Below the pieces are notes generated by a model. That model saw only the letters and a list, made by a program, of their open reading frames with translations. It was not told the origin of the DNA and ran no database searches. DNA of 64,000 nucleotides from Candidatus Sericytochromatia bacterium (GTDB lineage: Bacteria; Cyanobacteriota; Sericytochromatia; UBA7694), in assembly GCA_018780035.1 (NCBI GenBank), contig JADMKE010000005.1:164954-228953 (forward strand). Reading direction: 5' to 3'. Positions 1 to 10,127 of the stretch are shown one piece after another. The position numbers were made by a program, and so were the translations under genes. How positions within the stretch are numbered: the stretch's first letter is position 1; every line of letters starts with the position of its first letter.

Positions 1-308
1 TGTAATTGCCACCCTCGCGGGGTTGGTAACGGTTGTCGCGGTTATAGCCGCCACCACTGCTTTCGCGGTTATAATTGCCACTTTCGCGGGGCTGGTAGCG
101 GTTATCGCGGTTATAGCCACCGCTGCTTTCGCGGTTGTAATTGCCGCCTTCGCGATTGGAATAGCGGTTGTCGCGGTTATAGCCACCACCGCTGCCTTCG
201 CGATTGTAATTGCCACCCTCGCGGGGTTGGTAACGGTTGTCGCGGTTGTAGCCGCCACCACTGCCTTCGCGGTTGTAATTGCCACCGTCACGGGGTTGGT
301 AACGGTTA
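1..308. repeat. 69-bp tandem repeat array inside the Gly/Tyr-rich gene
   Basis: Near-identical units recur at about 21, 90, 156, 225 and 294 (spacing 69, 66, 69, 69 bp). The 66-bp unit has lost one Gly codon. The spacing stays a multiple of three, so copy-number change would keep the reading frame. There are no unique spacers, so this is not CRISPR. Confidence 0.85.
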
Positions 309-424
309 TCGGGATGCTGATCTGACTCATTCCCGCGCTGTTGGGAATCTTCAAAACTGGACTCGTTTTCGGAATGACGCTCTTGGGAATACTGATCTTG
401 GGAATGACGGTCTTGGTATGTCAT
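1..424 (-). CDS. Gly/Tyr/Asn/Arg-rich tandem-repeat protein, 3' part beyond the window
   Basis: The reverse strand is open from an ATG at 424 to the window edge (141 codons, no stop). It is preceded by a good ribosome-binding site (GGGAGAG, about 7 nt upstream). After a polar head rich in Gln, Ser, His and Asp (about 40 residues) the protein becomes a tandem repeat of about 23 residues built from GGYNRD, NRYQPRE and GGNYNRE. The composition resembles RGG/GYR-type low-complexity segments of RNA-binding or condensate-forming proteins, but no folded domain is visible, so function is unknown. It lies downstream of the TPR gene in the same direction, with its own probable promoter. The opposite strand is also open here, but its translation is only a hydrophobic shadow of the repeat. 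Confidence 0.72.
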   Translation of the reverse strand, partial: MTYQDRHSQDQYSQERHSENESSFEDSQQRGNESDQHPDNRYQPRDGGNYNREGSGGGYNRDNRYQPREGGNYNREGSGGGYNRDNRYSNREGGNYNRESSGGYNRDNRYQPRESGNYNRESSGGGYNRDNRYQPREGGNY

Positions 425-451
425 AGCTTTCTCTCCCGGATTGGTTCTCTT

Positions 452-457
452 ATTATA
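452..457 (-). promoter_or_regulatory. Probable -10 box for the Gly/Tyr-rich gene
   Basis: On the minus strand a perfect TATAAT lies about 28 bp upstream of the ATG at 424. The hexamer 17 bp further upstream (TGAATA) is a weak -35. A short imperfect inverted repeat (467-482) overlaps that -35 position and could be an operator or the end of the TPR transcript. Confidence 0.45.
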
Positions 458-498
458 CCCTAATCACCTGATATTATTCAGGCTTTGAAAGCGCGGTT

Positions 499-1332
499 TT
501 ATGATTCACACTTTGCTTTGCAAGCCTGTTTATCACCACGTTTACAGGCCTGTTGAAAGTCCGCTTGTGCCTTGGGACAGTTTTTGAGCATCATCCAGGC
601 CGTACCCCGGTTAAACCAAACAGAGGTCAAACCTGGGTCAAGGGTCAGAGCTTGGGTATATTCTTTAATTGCAGCAGAATACTTCTGTTGAGAAAAATAG
701 ATCCGGCCCCGCCGCGCAAAGATTTGGGGGTCTTTGGGGGCGAGTTTATAGGCCTGCTCCAAGTCAGCCAGGGCCAATTCGGGTTTTCCATTGGCCAGAT
801 AACTCAGTGCCCGATTGGTATACGCCTTGACATATTTGGGATCGATCTTTAATGCGGCCTCAAAATCTTGAATCGCCTCAGTTTGTTTTTTGAGATGCTG
901 ATAAACCACCCCCCGATTGTGGAGTTGAATCGCATCCTGGGGCATCAACTGCACAGCCAGAGTCAAATCTTCCAAGGCCAATTCAAACTTGCCCAAATGG
1001 GTATAAATCAAGCCCCGATTGCCGTAGGCTTCACCATCGGTGGGAACCTGTTCAATCGCACTTGCATAGTCTTTTAAGGCTTCTTGGTACTTTTTCAGAC
1101 GGCTATAAGCGCCCGCCCGGTTAAAATAGGCATCAGCATGTTTGGGATCCTGTTTGATCACCTGCGAATAGGCCTCAATCGCTTTGGCAAATTCGCCTTT
1201 GCTCAAAAAGGTATTGGCCTGGTTATAATAGGTCTCGATGTCAGCTGCCAGTACCCCCCAGGTCGAAGTTAAAAGCAATCCCAACAGAGCTACATGTTTA
1301 AGGCGCATCTTTAGCTGCATCTTTGGCCGCAT
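499..1332 (-). CDS. Exported TPR-repeat protein
   Basis: The 277-residue product begins with a basic N-terminus and a hydrophobic stretch ending near WGVLAAD, a likely signal peptide cleaved around residue 30. The rest is a run of about six to seven 34-residue tetratricopeptide repeats (for example AIEAYSQVIKQDPKHADAYF and ALEDLTLAVQLMPQDAIQLH). It ends in a Cys-rich tail with the motifs KNCPKAQ and DKQACKAKC. TPR solenoids act as protein-protein scaffolds, and a periplasmic location is inferred from the signal peptide. Several Met codons lie in the first 20 residues, so the exact start is uncertain. An extended -10 promoter lies about 35 bp upstream. The paired cysteines could form disulfides or be a linker to a partner. 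No specific partner can be named. Confidence 0.88.
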   Translation of the reverse strand: MRPKMQLKMRLKHVALLGLLLTSTWGVLAADIETYYNQANTFLSKGEFAKAIEAYSQVIKQDPKHADAYFNRAGAYSRLKKYQEALKDYASAIEQVPTDGEAYGNRGLIYTHLGKFELALEDLTLAVQLMPQDAIQLHNRGVVYQHLKKQTEAIQDFEAALKIDPKYVKAYTNRALSYLANGKPELALADLEQAYKLAPKDPQIFARRGRIYFSQQKYSAAIKEYTQALTLDPGLTSVWFNRGTAWMMLKNCPKAQADFQQACKRGDKQACKAKCES

Positions 1333-1366
1333 CCCATCTTCTCTCAGACATCGTATTTTGTCTGTT

Positions 1367-1379
1367 ATTCTAACATGAA
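1367..1379 (-). promoter_or_regulatory. Extended -10 promoter for the TPR gene
   Basis: Reading the minus strand gives TTCATGTTAGAAT, i.e. TGnTAGAAT, with the -10 hexamer at 1372-1367. The expected start site is about 28 nt before the ATG at 1332. No convincing -35 is present. The same string, with small changes, precedes other genes in the window (2492, 9991, 30246, 44100). Confidence 0.45.
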
Positions 1380-1495
1380 CCCAGCCCTGCCATACGTGAA
1401 CTCCGCACTTTCGATCTCTGCCTGCAAAAACAGCGCCAAGAAAACCGTTTTAGCGTAAACTGAAGAGCAAGCTGTGCCTTAAAAGGAGCCCGTCT

Positions 1496-2011
1496 ATGTC
1501 TGAAGATTCCACCCCTTCTCCCGCAGAAAATCTCTATCCCTTTGACCCAATTTTTGCTGAAGCCCTTTTGACCTGGGTCGGCTCTTTTCAAGAAAGCTTT
1601 TTCTGGTGCGCCAAGAAACAATTTCCACTTGAACCTCAGATTTTTGAACAATGGCACATCGATCACGACATACATCCCTATCTGCTGGTAGAAGACGAAG
1701 AGGCCATTGCCTATGGTGAAATTTCTTTGACCAGTGGCAGCGAAGAAGCCGAACTCATGCGTCTCTTGGTTCACCCCGAGTGGCGCGGGAAAGGCGTTGG
1801 CGGACGTCTGATTCAGGCCTTACTCGAGACCCTTGATCCCCAGTCTGTCAAAGAGGTCATGGCCCGCATTAACCCCCAAAGCGATGCTTCTCGCCGCATT
1901 CTCGAAAAACAGGGATTTGTCAGAATGTCGCCCGAACGGGAAACAGAACTCAATCAATGGGAAGCCCAAGCTTTTGAATGGTGGAGTTATGCCCTCCCCG
2001 CCGCCCTCTGA
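1496..2011 (+). CDS. GNAT-family N-acetyltransferase
   Basis: A 171-residue protein with the GNAT core: the strand ELMRLLVHPEW is followed by the acetyl-CoA pyrophosphate loop RGKGVGGRL (residues about 97-105), then a helix and a late NPQSDASRRILEKQGF segment typical of the C-terminal half of the fold. It would transfer an acetyl group from acetyl-CoA to an amine, with the substrate unknown. The start is backed by AAGGAG 9-10 nt upstream of the ATG. Its last 23 bases overlap the next gene, so the two are probably co-translated. Confidence 0.88.
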   Translation: MSEDSTPSPAENLYPFDPIFAEALLTWVGSFQESFFWCAKKQFPLEPQIFEQWHIDHDIHPYLLVEDEEAIAYGEISLTSGSEEAELMRLLVHPEWRGKGVGGRLIQALLETLDPQSVKEVMARINPQSDASRRILEKQGFVRMSPERETELNQWEAQAFEWWSYALPAAL

Positions 2012-2429
2012 TGAGGTCTATCGTCGGGCCCTGGTAGACACGGCCTCGGTTCCCCGCGCCATTCTCTTGCTCTATGATCGCCTGATTCTCTTGCTGGAAC
2101 AGGCCTTGGCCCTGAGCTGTGTCAATTGCCACCAAGCCCGAGAGATGCTGGCCAAGGCCAGTCAGATCTTAACCCATTTACTCGCGATCTTTTCCCTTTC
2201 AGACGATCAGGCCTATCAAGATCTGTATCTCAGTCATGAATATCTGGCTCAGGCCATTCACCAGGAGTTTCGGCAGGGCGCAACCTATTCACAGGGCATT
2301 GCCGAAATTTTAAGCACGTTTAAAGCCTATCGGCATTCTTGGCGCAAAGGACTCAAAATCCGTGCTCGCAAAAGCAAGCGGCCCGGCCCCCTTAACGTCA
2401 GACAAAAAGCGGAAGGCCAGCCCAATTAG
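1989..2429 (+). CDS. FliS-like export chaperone
   Basis: From the ATG at 1989 the product is 146 residues. The open frame extends further upstream, but that part is a shadow of the GNAT gene, and GGTGGAG sits just before 1989. Residues 9-40 (YRRALVDTASVPRAILLLYD) match the start of FliS proteins, where a Y..T.V.TASP..L...LYD pattern opens a four- to five-helix bundle. Helices with EMLAKASQILTHL and YLAQAIHQEFRQG follow. FliS binds flagellin C-termini in the cytosol and prevents early polymerisation. The C-terminus here is unusually basic (KGLKIRARKSKR). No flagellar gene is visible nearby, so it may serve flagellin encoded elsewhere or another secreted filament protein. The assignment rests on sequence pattern only. 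Confidence 0.62.
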   Translation: MPSPPPSDEVYRRALVDTASVPRAILLLYDRLILLLEQALALSCVNCHQAREMLAKASQILTHLLAIFSLSDDQAYQDLYLSHEYLAQAIHQEFRQGATYSQGIAEILSTFKAYRHSWRKGLKIRARKSKRPGPLNVRQKAEGQPN

Positions 2430-2491
2430 CGAGAACAGGCATGTGTGGATGCTCAAATCTTGTACGTCCTTCCCCCCCGTCTAATTCAGCA

Positions 2492-2504
2492 TTCATGCTA
2501 GAAT
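2492..2504 (+). promoter_or_regulatory. Extended -10 promoter before isocitrate dehydrogenase
   Basis: TTCATGCTAGAAT contains TGnTAGAAT (-10 hexamer 2499-2504), about 80 bp upstream of the ATG at 2584. No clear -35 is visible. The GCATTC/GAATGC arms around it (2490-2495 and 2501-2506 region) also make a short palindrome. Confidence 0.45.
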
Positions 2505-2580
2505 GCAACATCAAAGACCATGAGAAAGGAAGCTCTCAAACGCCGTTCATGCCAGCCATGACGCGTTGAGTTATTTTTAA

Positions 2581-4797
<2,217 letters not shown>

Positions 4798-4840
4798 TTT
4801 TTCAGTTATAAATTTCAATCACAAATTAATTGAAATTTGA

Positions 4841-4870
4841 ACAGACCCCTTTTCAGGGGTCTGTTTTCGT
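4841..4870 (+). terminator. Rho-independent terminator after icd
   Basis: A perfect 10-bp stem ACAGACCCCT / AGGGGTCTGT (4841-4850 with 4855-4864) closes a 4-nt loop. It is followed by a T-rich tail, TTTCGTTT. Confidence 0.9.
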
Positions 4871-4914
4871 TTAAACTAAAAGGTATCACTTGAAACTAAG
4901 CGCTGAGAGTCATT

Positions 4915-7632
4915 TTGGAACAAACAATACATTGGCAAGATCTATTACGTGCCTTACCAGATGTGGCCTGGGTCAAAGATCTTTTGGGCCAATACCAGGC
5001 CTGCAATTTGCGCTTTGAAACTTTATTGGGTCTCTCTGAATCCGAAATTTTGGGCAAAACCGATCTCGACTTAAAGACGCCTGCCTTAGCTCCCTTTTTT
5101 GAAGCCTTGAGTAAAAATGACACGACCCCCACACAACTCGAAGTGACCTTTGCCCAAGATCAACACCAAGAATACCTCGAAGTCCAACAAATCCCCATTC
5201 ACAATACACACAAACAGGCCATCGGCAGCTTGGGCATCGGGCGCAATATCACCTATTTGCATGAATTATTGGAATCCATGCAAGACGGGTTTGTGGCCTT
5301 GGATGCGGATTGGCGCTACCGCTATGTCAACCAACAGGCAGCCCAATTTTTAAATCACAGCCCCGCCTCTCTCTTGGGCAAAAATATCTGGCAGGTTTTT
5401 CCCGAAGGGGTGGGAGAGAGTTTTGAAGCGGCTTATCACACGGCCATGAGCACCCGCCAAACGCTGCGCATAGAAAGTTATTTTGCCCCTTGGCGTTGCT
5501 GGTTTGAAAATCGCATCTACCCCACACAAACAGGAATTTCGATTTTTTTTACAGATATTACTGAGCAAAAAGAGCGCGAATTGCAAGAACAAATGCGCCT
5601 GAATATTTTCGAAAAACTGCTGCAAGGAGAACCTTTGCAAACGATCTTAGCAGCCCTGATCACCGCTTACGAGCAACTCTTTCCCGAGACGGTCTGTTCG
5701 ATATTATTGGTGAATACCCGCAATCAAACCCTGAACTGGGGCGTGGCCCCCCATTTGCCCGAATATGTCTCGAAGGCCTTAGACAAGCTTCCGCTCACCT
5801 CGGGCAAAGGTCCTTGTTGCACCGCCGCCTTGACAGGCAAAACGGTGATCACTGAAAATATTCAAGACTCCCCTTGGTCGGAGAATTATAAAGCCCTTTT
5901 GCACAAAGCGGGCCTGGTGGCCTGTTGGTCCGAACCCATTCTCGGCACAGACAAACAAGTCTTGGGCACCTTTGCGATTTATCGCGCGCAAGTGGGCCTG
6001 CCCAGCGAAGCAGAAAAAAAATTCATTGCCTCGGTTGTACAATTGGCCAGTTTGGCTCTGGAAAGAAACAAAACAACCCACTTGCTCAGCGAAAGTGAAA
6101 ACAGTTACCGCACCTTGATCAATACCATCCCCGATTTGGTCTGGCTAAAAGATCCGCAGGGACGTTATTTGATGTGCAATTCACGCTTTGAAGCCTTGTT
6201 TGGGGCCTCAGAAGCCGATATCAAAAACAAAACAGACTTTGACTTTGTCAACACAGAATTGGCCGAGTTTTTCAGAGCCCATGACCAAGCGGTCTTGAAT
6301 GCCGGAAAATCGCACAGCAATGAAGAAGAGTTAACCTTTCAATCCGATGGTTATACAGGCATCTTTGAGACCATCAAAACCCCGATGGTTTCACAAGAAG
6401 GAGAAGTATTGGGCGTTTTGGGAGTGGCACGGGATATCAGCAAAACCAAATCCGCATTGCAATCGCTGCAAGAGCGCGAAGCCCTGATCGCCACAATGTT
6501 TAACCAAACCACCGACTCGATACTTTTGGTCAACCCTGAGACCCAGAAATTTGTCGATTTTAATGATACCGCCTGCCAAAATTTGGGCTATTCACGCGAA
6601 GAATTCAGCCAGCTCCACGTCGGGGATATCCAAGCAGCTTTAGGCCCAGACAAACGCGGTCAGCTCGTTCACGCAGTACAGTCAGGGCAATCGTTTAATT
6701 TTGAAACCCATCACAGACGCAAAGACGGTAATATCAGAGAGATTGAATTGACTCTGCGGCCCATTGCCCTGGCTGGCGAAAAACTCATCTCAGCTGTGTG
6801 GCGAGACATTACCGAGGCCAAAGAAGCCAAAGCGGAACTGGATCGCTATCACCACCATCTCGAAGAACTGGTCAATTCGCGCACACAGGCCCTGCAAGCC
6901 AGCGAATACCGCTTTCGAAAATTGGTCGAAGACATCAAACAAGACTATATCTTCTTTTCAGTTGGCGAGGGCCAGTGTATTACCTATCTCAGTCCCTCGG
7001 CAGAAGAATTTTTTGGGCAAGAAATGGAAGCCATGCTCGGCAAACCCTGGTATGAAGTCTTTCAGCTGGGCGCTTCAGCCCAAAAACTGGGAGAGCAAAT
7101 TATGCTCCAAATGCAGAAGGGCGAAAATCCTCCGCCCTTTGAAATCGAGGTTGAACTCGGGGGGCAAAAACAGACCTTGGAAATCACCGAACATATTCGC
7201 TATTCTCCCACGGGAAACCTACTCGGCGGCGAAGGCGTGATCAAAAATATCACCCGCCAAAAGCGAATTGAAGCCGAACTGCGCGAAGCCAAAGACAAAG
7301 CAGAAAAGGCCTCACAGGCCAAATCGCTGTTTTTGGCCAATATGAGCCACGAAATTCGCACCCCCCTCAATGTGATTCTCGGATTCAGTGAAATGATGCA
7401 AGAAAAAATGCAAGACTCACGTTACCAGAATTTCCTGCAGGCCATCAACAGCAGTGGCAAAAACCTCTTAAATATCATCAACGACATTCTCGATCTGAGC
7501 AAAATTGAAGCGGGAAAACTGCAATTAACCCTCCAAAATGTGAGTTTAAAAGCGCTCTTTCAAGATTTGGACATTCTTTTGCGCTTCTCCTTTGAAAAAA
7601 AAAAGCCTCAACTTTCGTTTAATCCTCGCTGA
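4915..7632 (+). CDS. Hybrid histidine kinase, N-terminal part (5 PAS, GAF, HisKA), cut by frameshift
   Basis: This frame (905 codons, TTG start) encodes, in order, PAS (about 8-112), PAS (115-222), GAF (232-385), three more PAS domains (397-510, 515-640, 665-785) and a HisKA dimerisation domain whose phospho-acceptor His is in LFLANMSHEIRTPLN (near 815). It then hits an A10 run at 7595-7604. In this frame it ends 9 codons later in residues unlike the family, while the ATPase and receiver domains continue in the next frame (7592-8767). Deleting one A joins the two into a kinase of about 1,280 residues colinear with its paralogues at 14819 and 17199. It is a cytoplasmic sensor with no membrane segments. 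The GAF cysteine pair (GKGPCCTAA) could bind a cofactor, but that is speculation. Confidence 0.85.
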   Translation: MEQTIHWQDLLRALPDVAWVKDLLGQYQACNLRFETLLGLSESEILGKTDLDLKTPALAPFFEALSKNDTTPTQLEVTFAQDQHQEYLEVQQIPIHNTHKQAIGSLGIGRNITYLHELLESMQDGFVALDADWRYRYVNQQAAQFLNHSPASLLGKNIWQVFPEGVGESFEAAYHTAMSTRQTLRIESYFAPWRCWFENRIYPTQTGISIFFTDITEQKERELQEQMRLNIFEKLLQGEPLQTILAALITAYEQLFPETVCSILLVNTRNQTLNWGVAPHLPEYVSKALDKLPLTSGKGPCCTAALTGKTVITENIQDSPWSENYKALLHKAGLVACWSEPILGTDKQVLGTFAIYRAQVGLPSEAEKKFIASVVQLASLALERNKTTHLLSESENSYRTLINTIPDLVWLKDPQGRYLMCNSRFEALFGASEADIKNKTDFDFVNTELAEFFRAHDQAVLNAGKSHSNEEELTFQSDGYTGIFETIKTPMVSQEGEVLGVLGVARDISKTKSALQSLQEREALIATMFNQTTDSILLVNPETQKFVDFNDTACQNLGYSREEFSQLHVGDIQAALGPDKRGQLVHAVQSGQSFNFETHHRRKDGNIREIELTLRPIALAGEKLISAVWRDITEAKEAKAELDRYHHHLEELVNSRTQALQASEYRFRKLVEDIKQDYIFFSVGEGQCITYLSPSAEEFFGQEMEAMLGKPWYEVFQLGASAQKLGEQIMLQMQKGENPPPFEIEVELGGQKQTLEITEHIRYSPTGNLLGGEGVIKNITRQKRIEAELREAKDKAEKASQAKSLFLANMSHEIRTPLNVILGFSEMMQEKMQDSRYQNFLQAINSSGKNLLNIINDILDLSKIEAGKLQLTLQNVSLKALFQDLDILLRFSFEKKKPQLSFNPR

Positions 7633-8767
7633 AGATCTCCCCCCGCTGCTCTTACTCGACGCTCTGCGCCTGCGCCAGATTTTATTAAATCTGCTCTACA
7701 ATGCCCTCAAGTTTACCCACACAGGGGAGGTCTGTTTAAGTGCCAGCTATCAGGCGCTGAATCCAGAGAGTGGAGAGCTTTGTTTGCGCGTCAGAGACAC
7801 AGGCATTGGAATTGCACCTGAGTTTCAGGAGCGGATTTTTGAAGCCTTTGAACAAGCCGACAGTGAAAACCAGTTTTCGGGAGGAACAGGGCTGGGCTTG
7901 GCCATTTCACTGCAATTAATTAAATTGATGCAGGGCAAGCTGACACTCGAAAGTGAGTTGGGGAAAGGTTCAACCTTTCAGATTGTCTTACCACTGGTCA
8001 AAAAAGCCCTTGAAACAGCCGAGTTGGAGCCAGAAAAGGTCGAAACAGCTGACCTCAGCTTCGAATTTGCCCCCGCCAGCCTCTTGATTGCAGACGATGT
8101 GCCGCAAAATCTCGATTTGCTTCAGGCCTATCTGGAAGCCAGCCCACTGCAAATAAAGACCGCCCAAAATGGTCAAGAAGCCTATGAACACGCCCTGTCT
8201 GATTTACCGGATCTGATTTTGATGGATATCAAAATGCCCGTCCTCAACGGCATCGAGACTTTGGAGCTGCTCAAAGCCAATCCCCAAACCCGAGCCATCC
8301 CTGTGGTGGCGCTAACAGCTTACTCTCTGCAACAGGAGCGGGAAAATCTCTTAAGCAAAGGCTTTGATGGCTATCTACAAAAGCCGATCAGCAAAAACAA
8401 ACTGATGGGCTGTCTCAAAACCTTTTTAAAAGGCCAGACACACACTCCCCATTCCGAGGCAAGTCTCACGCCAACCTCCACACTTGAGAAATGCAGCGCA
8501 GAGCAGTTAGAGCAATTTCAGACGCTCTTGCAACAAGATTGGCTGCCCCGCTGGAAAAGGATTCAAGATTCGCTCATTTTAGACGAACTTGAGTCTTTTG
8601 CCCAAGATCTCATCACCCTGGCTGAGCACTACCAGCAGCCCAAACTCAAGGTTTATGCAAAACACCTGCTCGGCGATGTTGAGAGCTTTGTTTTGGAATC
8701 AGCCCAAGAGCGGTTAAAGGCCTTCCCCAGCTTGGTGCAAAGCCTAAATCGCGCTGGACAGTTTTAG
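7592..8767 (+). CDS. Hybrid histidine kinase, C-terminal part (HATPase, REC), frameshifted from 4915
   Basis: This frame carries the rest of the kinase: HATPase_c with N box LRQILLNLLYNALKFT, G1 box DTGIGIAPE and G2 box GGTGLGLAIS, then a receiver domain with phospho-acceptor Asp in PDLILMDIKMP and Lys in LQKPIS. A C-terminal helical region of about 85 residues follows (WLPRWKRIQDSLILDELESFA), which also ends the kinases at 14819 and 17199. That tail resembles an HPt-like bundle without the HxLKG phosphorylation motif. The TTG at 7592 lies in the A-run and is unlikely to be a natural start. The last 24 bases overlap the convergent gene at 8744. If read alone, this part would be an ATPase-receiver fragment without its His. 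Confidence 0.85.
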   Translation: MKKKSLNFRLILAEDLPPLLLLDALRLRQILLNLLYNALKFTHTGEVCLSASYQALNPESGELCLRVRDTGIGIAPEFQERIFEAFEQADSENQFSGGTGLGLAISLQLIKLMQGKLTLESELGKGSTFQIVLPLVKKALETAELEPEKVETADLSFEFAPASLLIADDVPQNLDLLQAYLEASPLQIKTAQNGQEAYEHALSDLPDLILMDIKMPVLNGIETLELLKANPQTRAIPVVALTAYSLQQERENLLSKGFDGYLQKPISKNKLMGCLKTFLKGQTHTPHSEASLTPTSTLEKCSAEQLEQFQTLLQQDWLPRWKRIQDSLILDELESFAQDLITLAEHYQQPKLKVYAKHLLGDVESFVLESAQERLKAFPSLVQSLNRAGQF

Positions 8768-9880
8768 TTGAAAACAGGTTCCCCGCCCTGGTTCGGTGGT
8801 AAAACTCAGCTCGGCATTTAACATATCTGCCAAACGCCTCACAATCGCCAAACCCAGGCCCGTTGAATTCTCTCCAGCCGTGGGCTGAGCCGAAAGCCGA
8901 GCGAATTTTTGAAACATCAGATCCTGATCTTTGGCATTAAAACCCGGCCCTTGATCTTCGATATCAAGCAAAAGGCCATCTTCGAGCACCGTATAACGCA
9001 CCCAGATCTGTTTGTCACTTTGTGAGAATTTAAGTGCATTCGAGAGCAAATTATCGAGCAACTGAAACAAAAGCAGGGGGTCTGTTTTGAGTTTTAATTC
9101 GGGCTCAGGCTCAGAAATGAACAATTGAATCTGTTTTTTTTCGGCCTGGGGCAAATAGCCCTTGCGCAAGCGGCTAAAAATTTCTTGCAGAGACCACTCC
9201 TGCCATTGGGGCTGAATGCGGCCACTTTCGATTTTATTGACATCGAGAAAATTGGTAATAATCAGGAGCATGCGATTGGCATCTTGATAAATATGATCGG
9301 CATAATTCAAGACTTTTTCGGGGGGGAGTTCCCCTTTGCGAATTTGAACCATCTCCGCCATCAACAAAATAGACGCCAGCGGATTTTTGAGATCGTGAGC
9401 CGCCAAATTGAGAATTTGGTCTTTTTCTTGATTCAAGGCACTCAGGCGCTCGGTATGTTCAATAATGGTATCTCGGGCCAATTTGAGTTCAAGGTGGGTT
9501 TTGACCCGGGCAATCAGCTCACTGGTATTAAACGGTTTGGTGACATAGTCCACCCCCCCGGCCTCAAACCCCTTGAGAATATCTTCACTTTCGGTCCGGG
9601 CCGTGAGAAAAATCAGGGGAATCGCCTGGGTTTCTGGCTGGGCTTTGAGCCGCCGGGCCACTTCATAGCCATCCATTTCAGGCATCATGATATCGCACAG
9701 AATCAAGTCAGGTTGCACCTGTTGCAATATACGCAAGGCAGCAGCCCCACTGCCTGCGCCAGAAATGCGAAAGCCCTCTTGGCGCAGGGCTTCTGAGAGA
9801 ACTTGCAAATTCTGAACAACATCATCGATCAAAAAAATCAAAGGGGCAGGTTTTTTATCTACAGCTAAAGAAGTGTTCAT
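8744..9880 (-). CDS. Receiver-histidine kinase (REC-HisKA-HATPase)
   Basis: A 378-residue cytoplasmic protein. Residues 12-128 are a receiver domain with acidic pocket IDD, phospho-acceptor Asp in PDLILCDIMMP and Lys in YVTKPF. A helix linker leads to HisKA with His in LNLAAHDLKNPLASIL (near 165), then HATPase_c with LLDNLLSNALKFS, DQGPGF and STGLGLAIV. Proteins of this layout receive a phosphate at the receiver, which then sets the kinase activity. It is the only minus-strand gene in the signalling island. Its stop overlaps the end of the frameshifted hybrid kinase by 24 bp (convergent), and it is divergent from the receiver gene cluster that starts at 10092. Confidence 0.93.
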   Translation of the reverse strand: MNTSLAVDKKPAPLIFLIDDVVQNLQVLSEALRQEGFRISGAGSGAAALRILQQVQPDLILCDIMMPEMDGYEVARRLKAQPETQAIPLIFLTARTESEDILKGFEAGGVDYVTKPFNTSELIARVKTHLELKLARDTIIEHTERLSALNQEKDQILNLAAHDLKNPLASILLMAEMVQIRKGELPPEKVLNYADHIYQDANRMLLIITNFLDVNKIESGRIQPQWQEWSLQEIFSRLRKGYLPQAEKKQIQLFISEPEPELKLKTDPLLLFQLLDNLLSNALKFSQSDKQIWVRYTVLEDGLLLDIEDQGPGFNAKDQDLMFQKFARLSAQPTAGENSTGLGLAIVRRLADMLNAELSFTTEPGRGTCFQLKLSSAI

Positions 9881-9990
9881 CGGCCCATTTTCTCTCTAAA
9901 CAAAATCTTACCAGACGCTATTGAATACCCTGTAAGTATACTGTTTGGAAACCAAATAGGCAAAGCCCTGAGCGTCTTTTGTACCGAACA

Positions 9991-9999
9991 TGTTAAAAT
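9991..9999 (+). promoter_or_regulatory. Extended -10 promoter for the receiver gene cluster
   Basis: TGTTAAAAT fits TGnTAnnnT (-10 hexamer 9994-9999), upstream of the leader peptide and the receiver gene at 10127. No clear -35 is present. Confidence 0.4.
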
Positions 10000-10009
10000 G
10001 GGGTTTGAT

Positions 10010-10078
10010 ATGTCTTTTGCTCAAGAGTTAGCCACACTTTTGGCTGGAAATGCAACCCCAATGAGTGGACAGAAATGA
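10010..10078 (+). CDS. Possible 22-residue upstream ORF
   Basis: A short frame (starts MSFAQELATLL, ends SGQK) begins close behind the likely transcription start and stops one base before the strong Shine-Dalgarno sequence of the next mini-ORF. It has no good ribosome-binding site of its own. It may be chance, or part of a leader that controls access to the next ribosome site. Confidence 0.2.
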   Translation: MSFAQELATLLAGNATPMSGQK

Positions 10079-10091
10079 GGGAGGAGAGTGG

Positions 10092-10127
10092 ATGGATAAT
10101 GGCTATCCCCCACCACAATATTTCTGA
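10092..10127 (+). CDS. 11-residue leader peptide MDNGYPPPQYF, coupled to the receiver gene
   Basis: GGGAGGAGAG with ideal 7-nt spacing precedes an ATG at 10092. The frame encodes MDNGYPPPQYF and ends in a TGA whose last A is the first base of the ATG at 10127 (TGATG). The receiver gene has no ribosome-binding site of its own, so its translation probably depends on ribosomes finishing this peptide. Three consecutive Pro codons are a classic ribosome-stalling motif relieved by EF-P. Alternatively, an indel near 10125 has separated the true N-terminus of the receiver protein. Confidence 0.5.
   Translation: MDNGYPPPQYF

Noticed and set aside
1..308. CRISPR-like array
   Set aside because: Units are joined without unique spacers and are in frame inside a coding sequence. 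The same holds for the 33-bp repeats at 62707-62871.
23..325. Open plus-strand frame coding for a Val/Ala-rich hydrophobic protein
   Set aside because: It is the reverse of the Gly/Tyr repeat gene; the hydrophobic repeat has no start signal, while the minus strand has a ribosome site and promoter.
2490..2506. LexA-type operator before icd
   Set aside because: The short GCATTC/GAATGC palindrome coincides with the extended -10 motif and does not match a known SOS box well enough.
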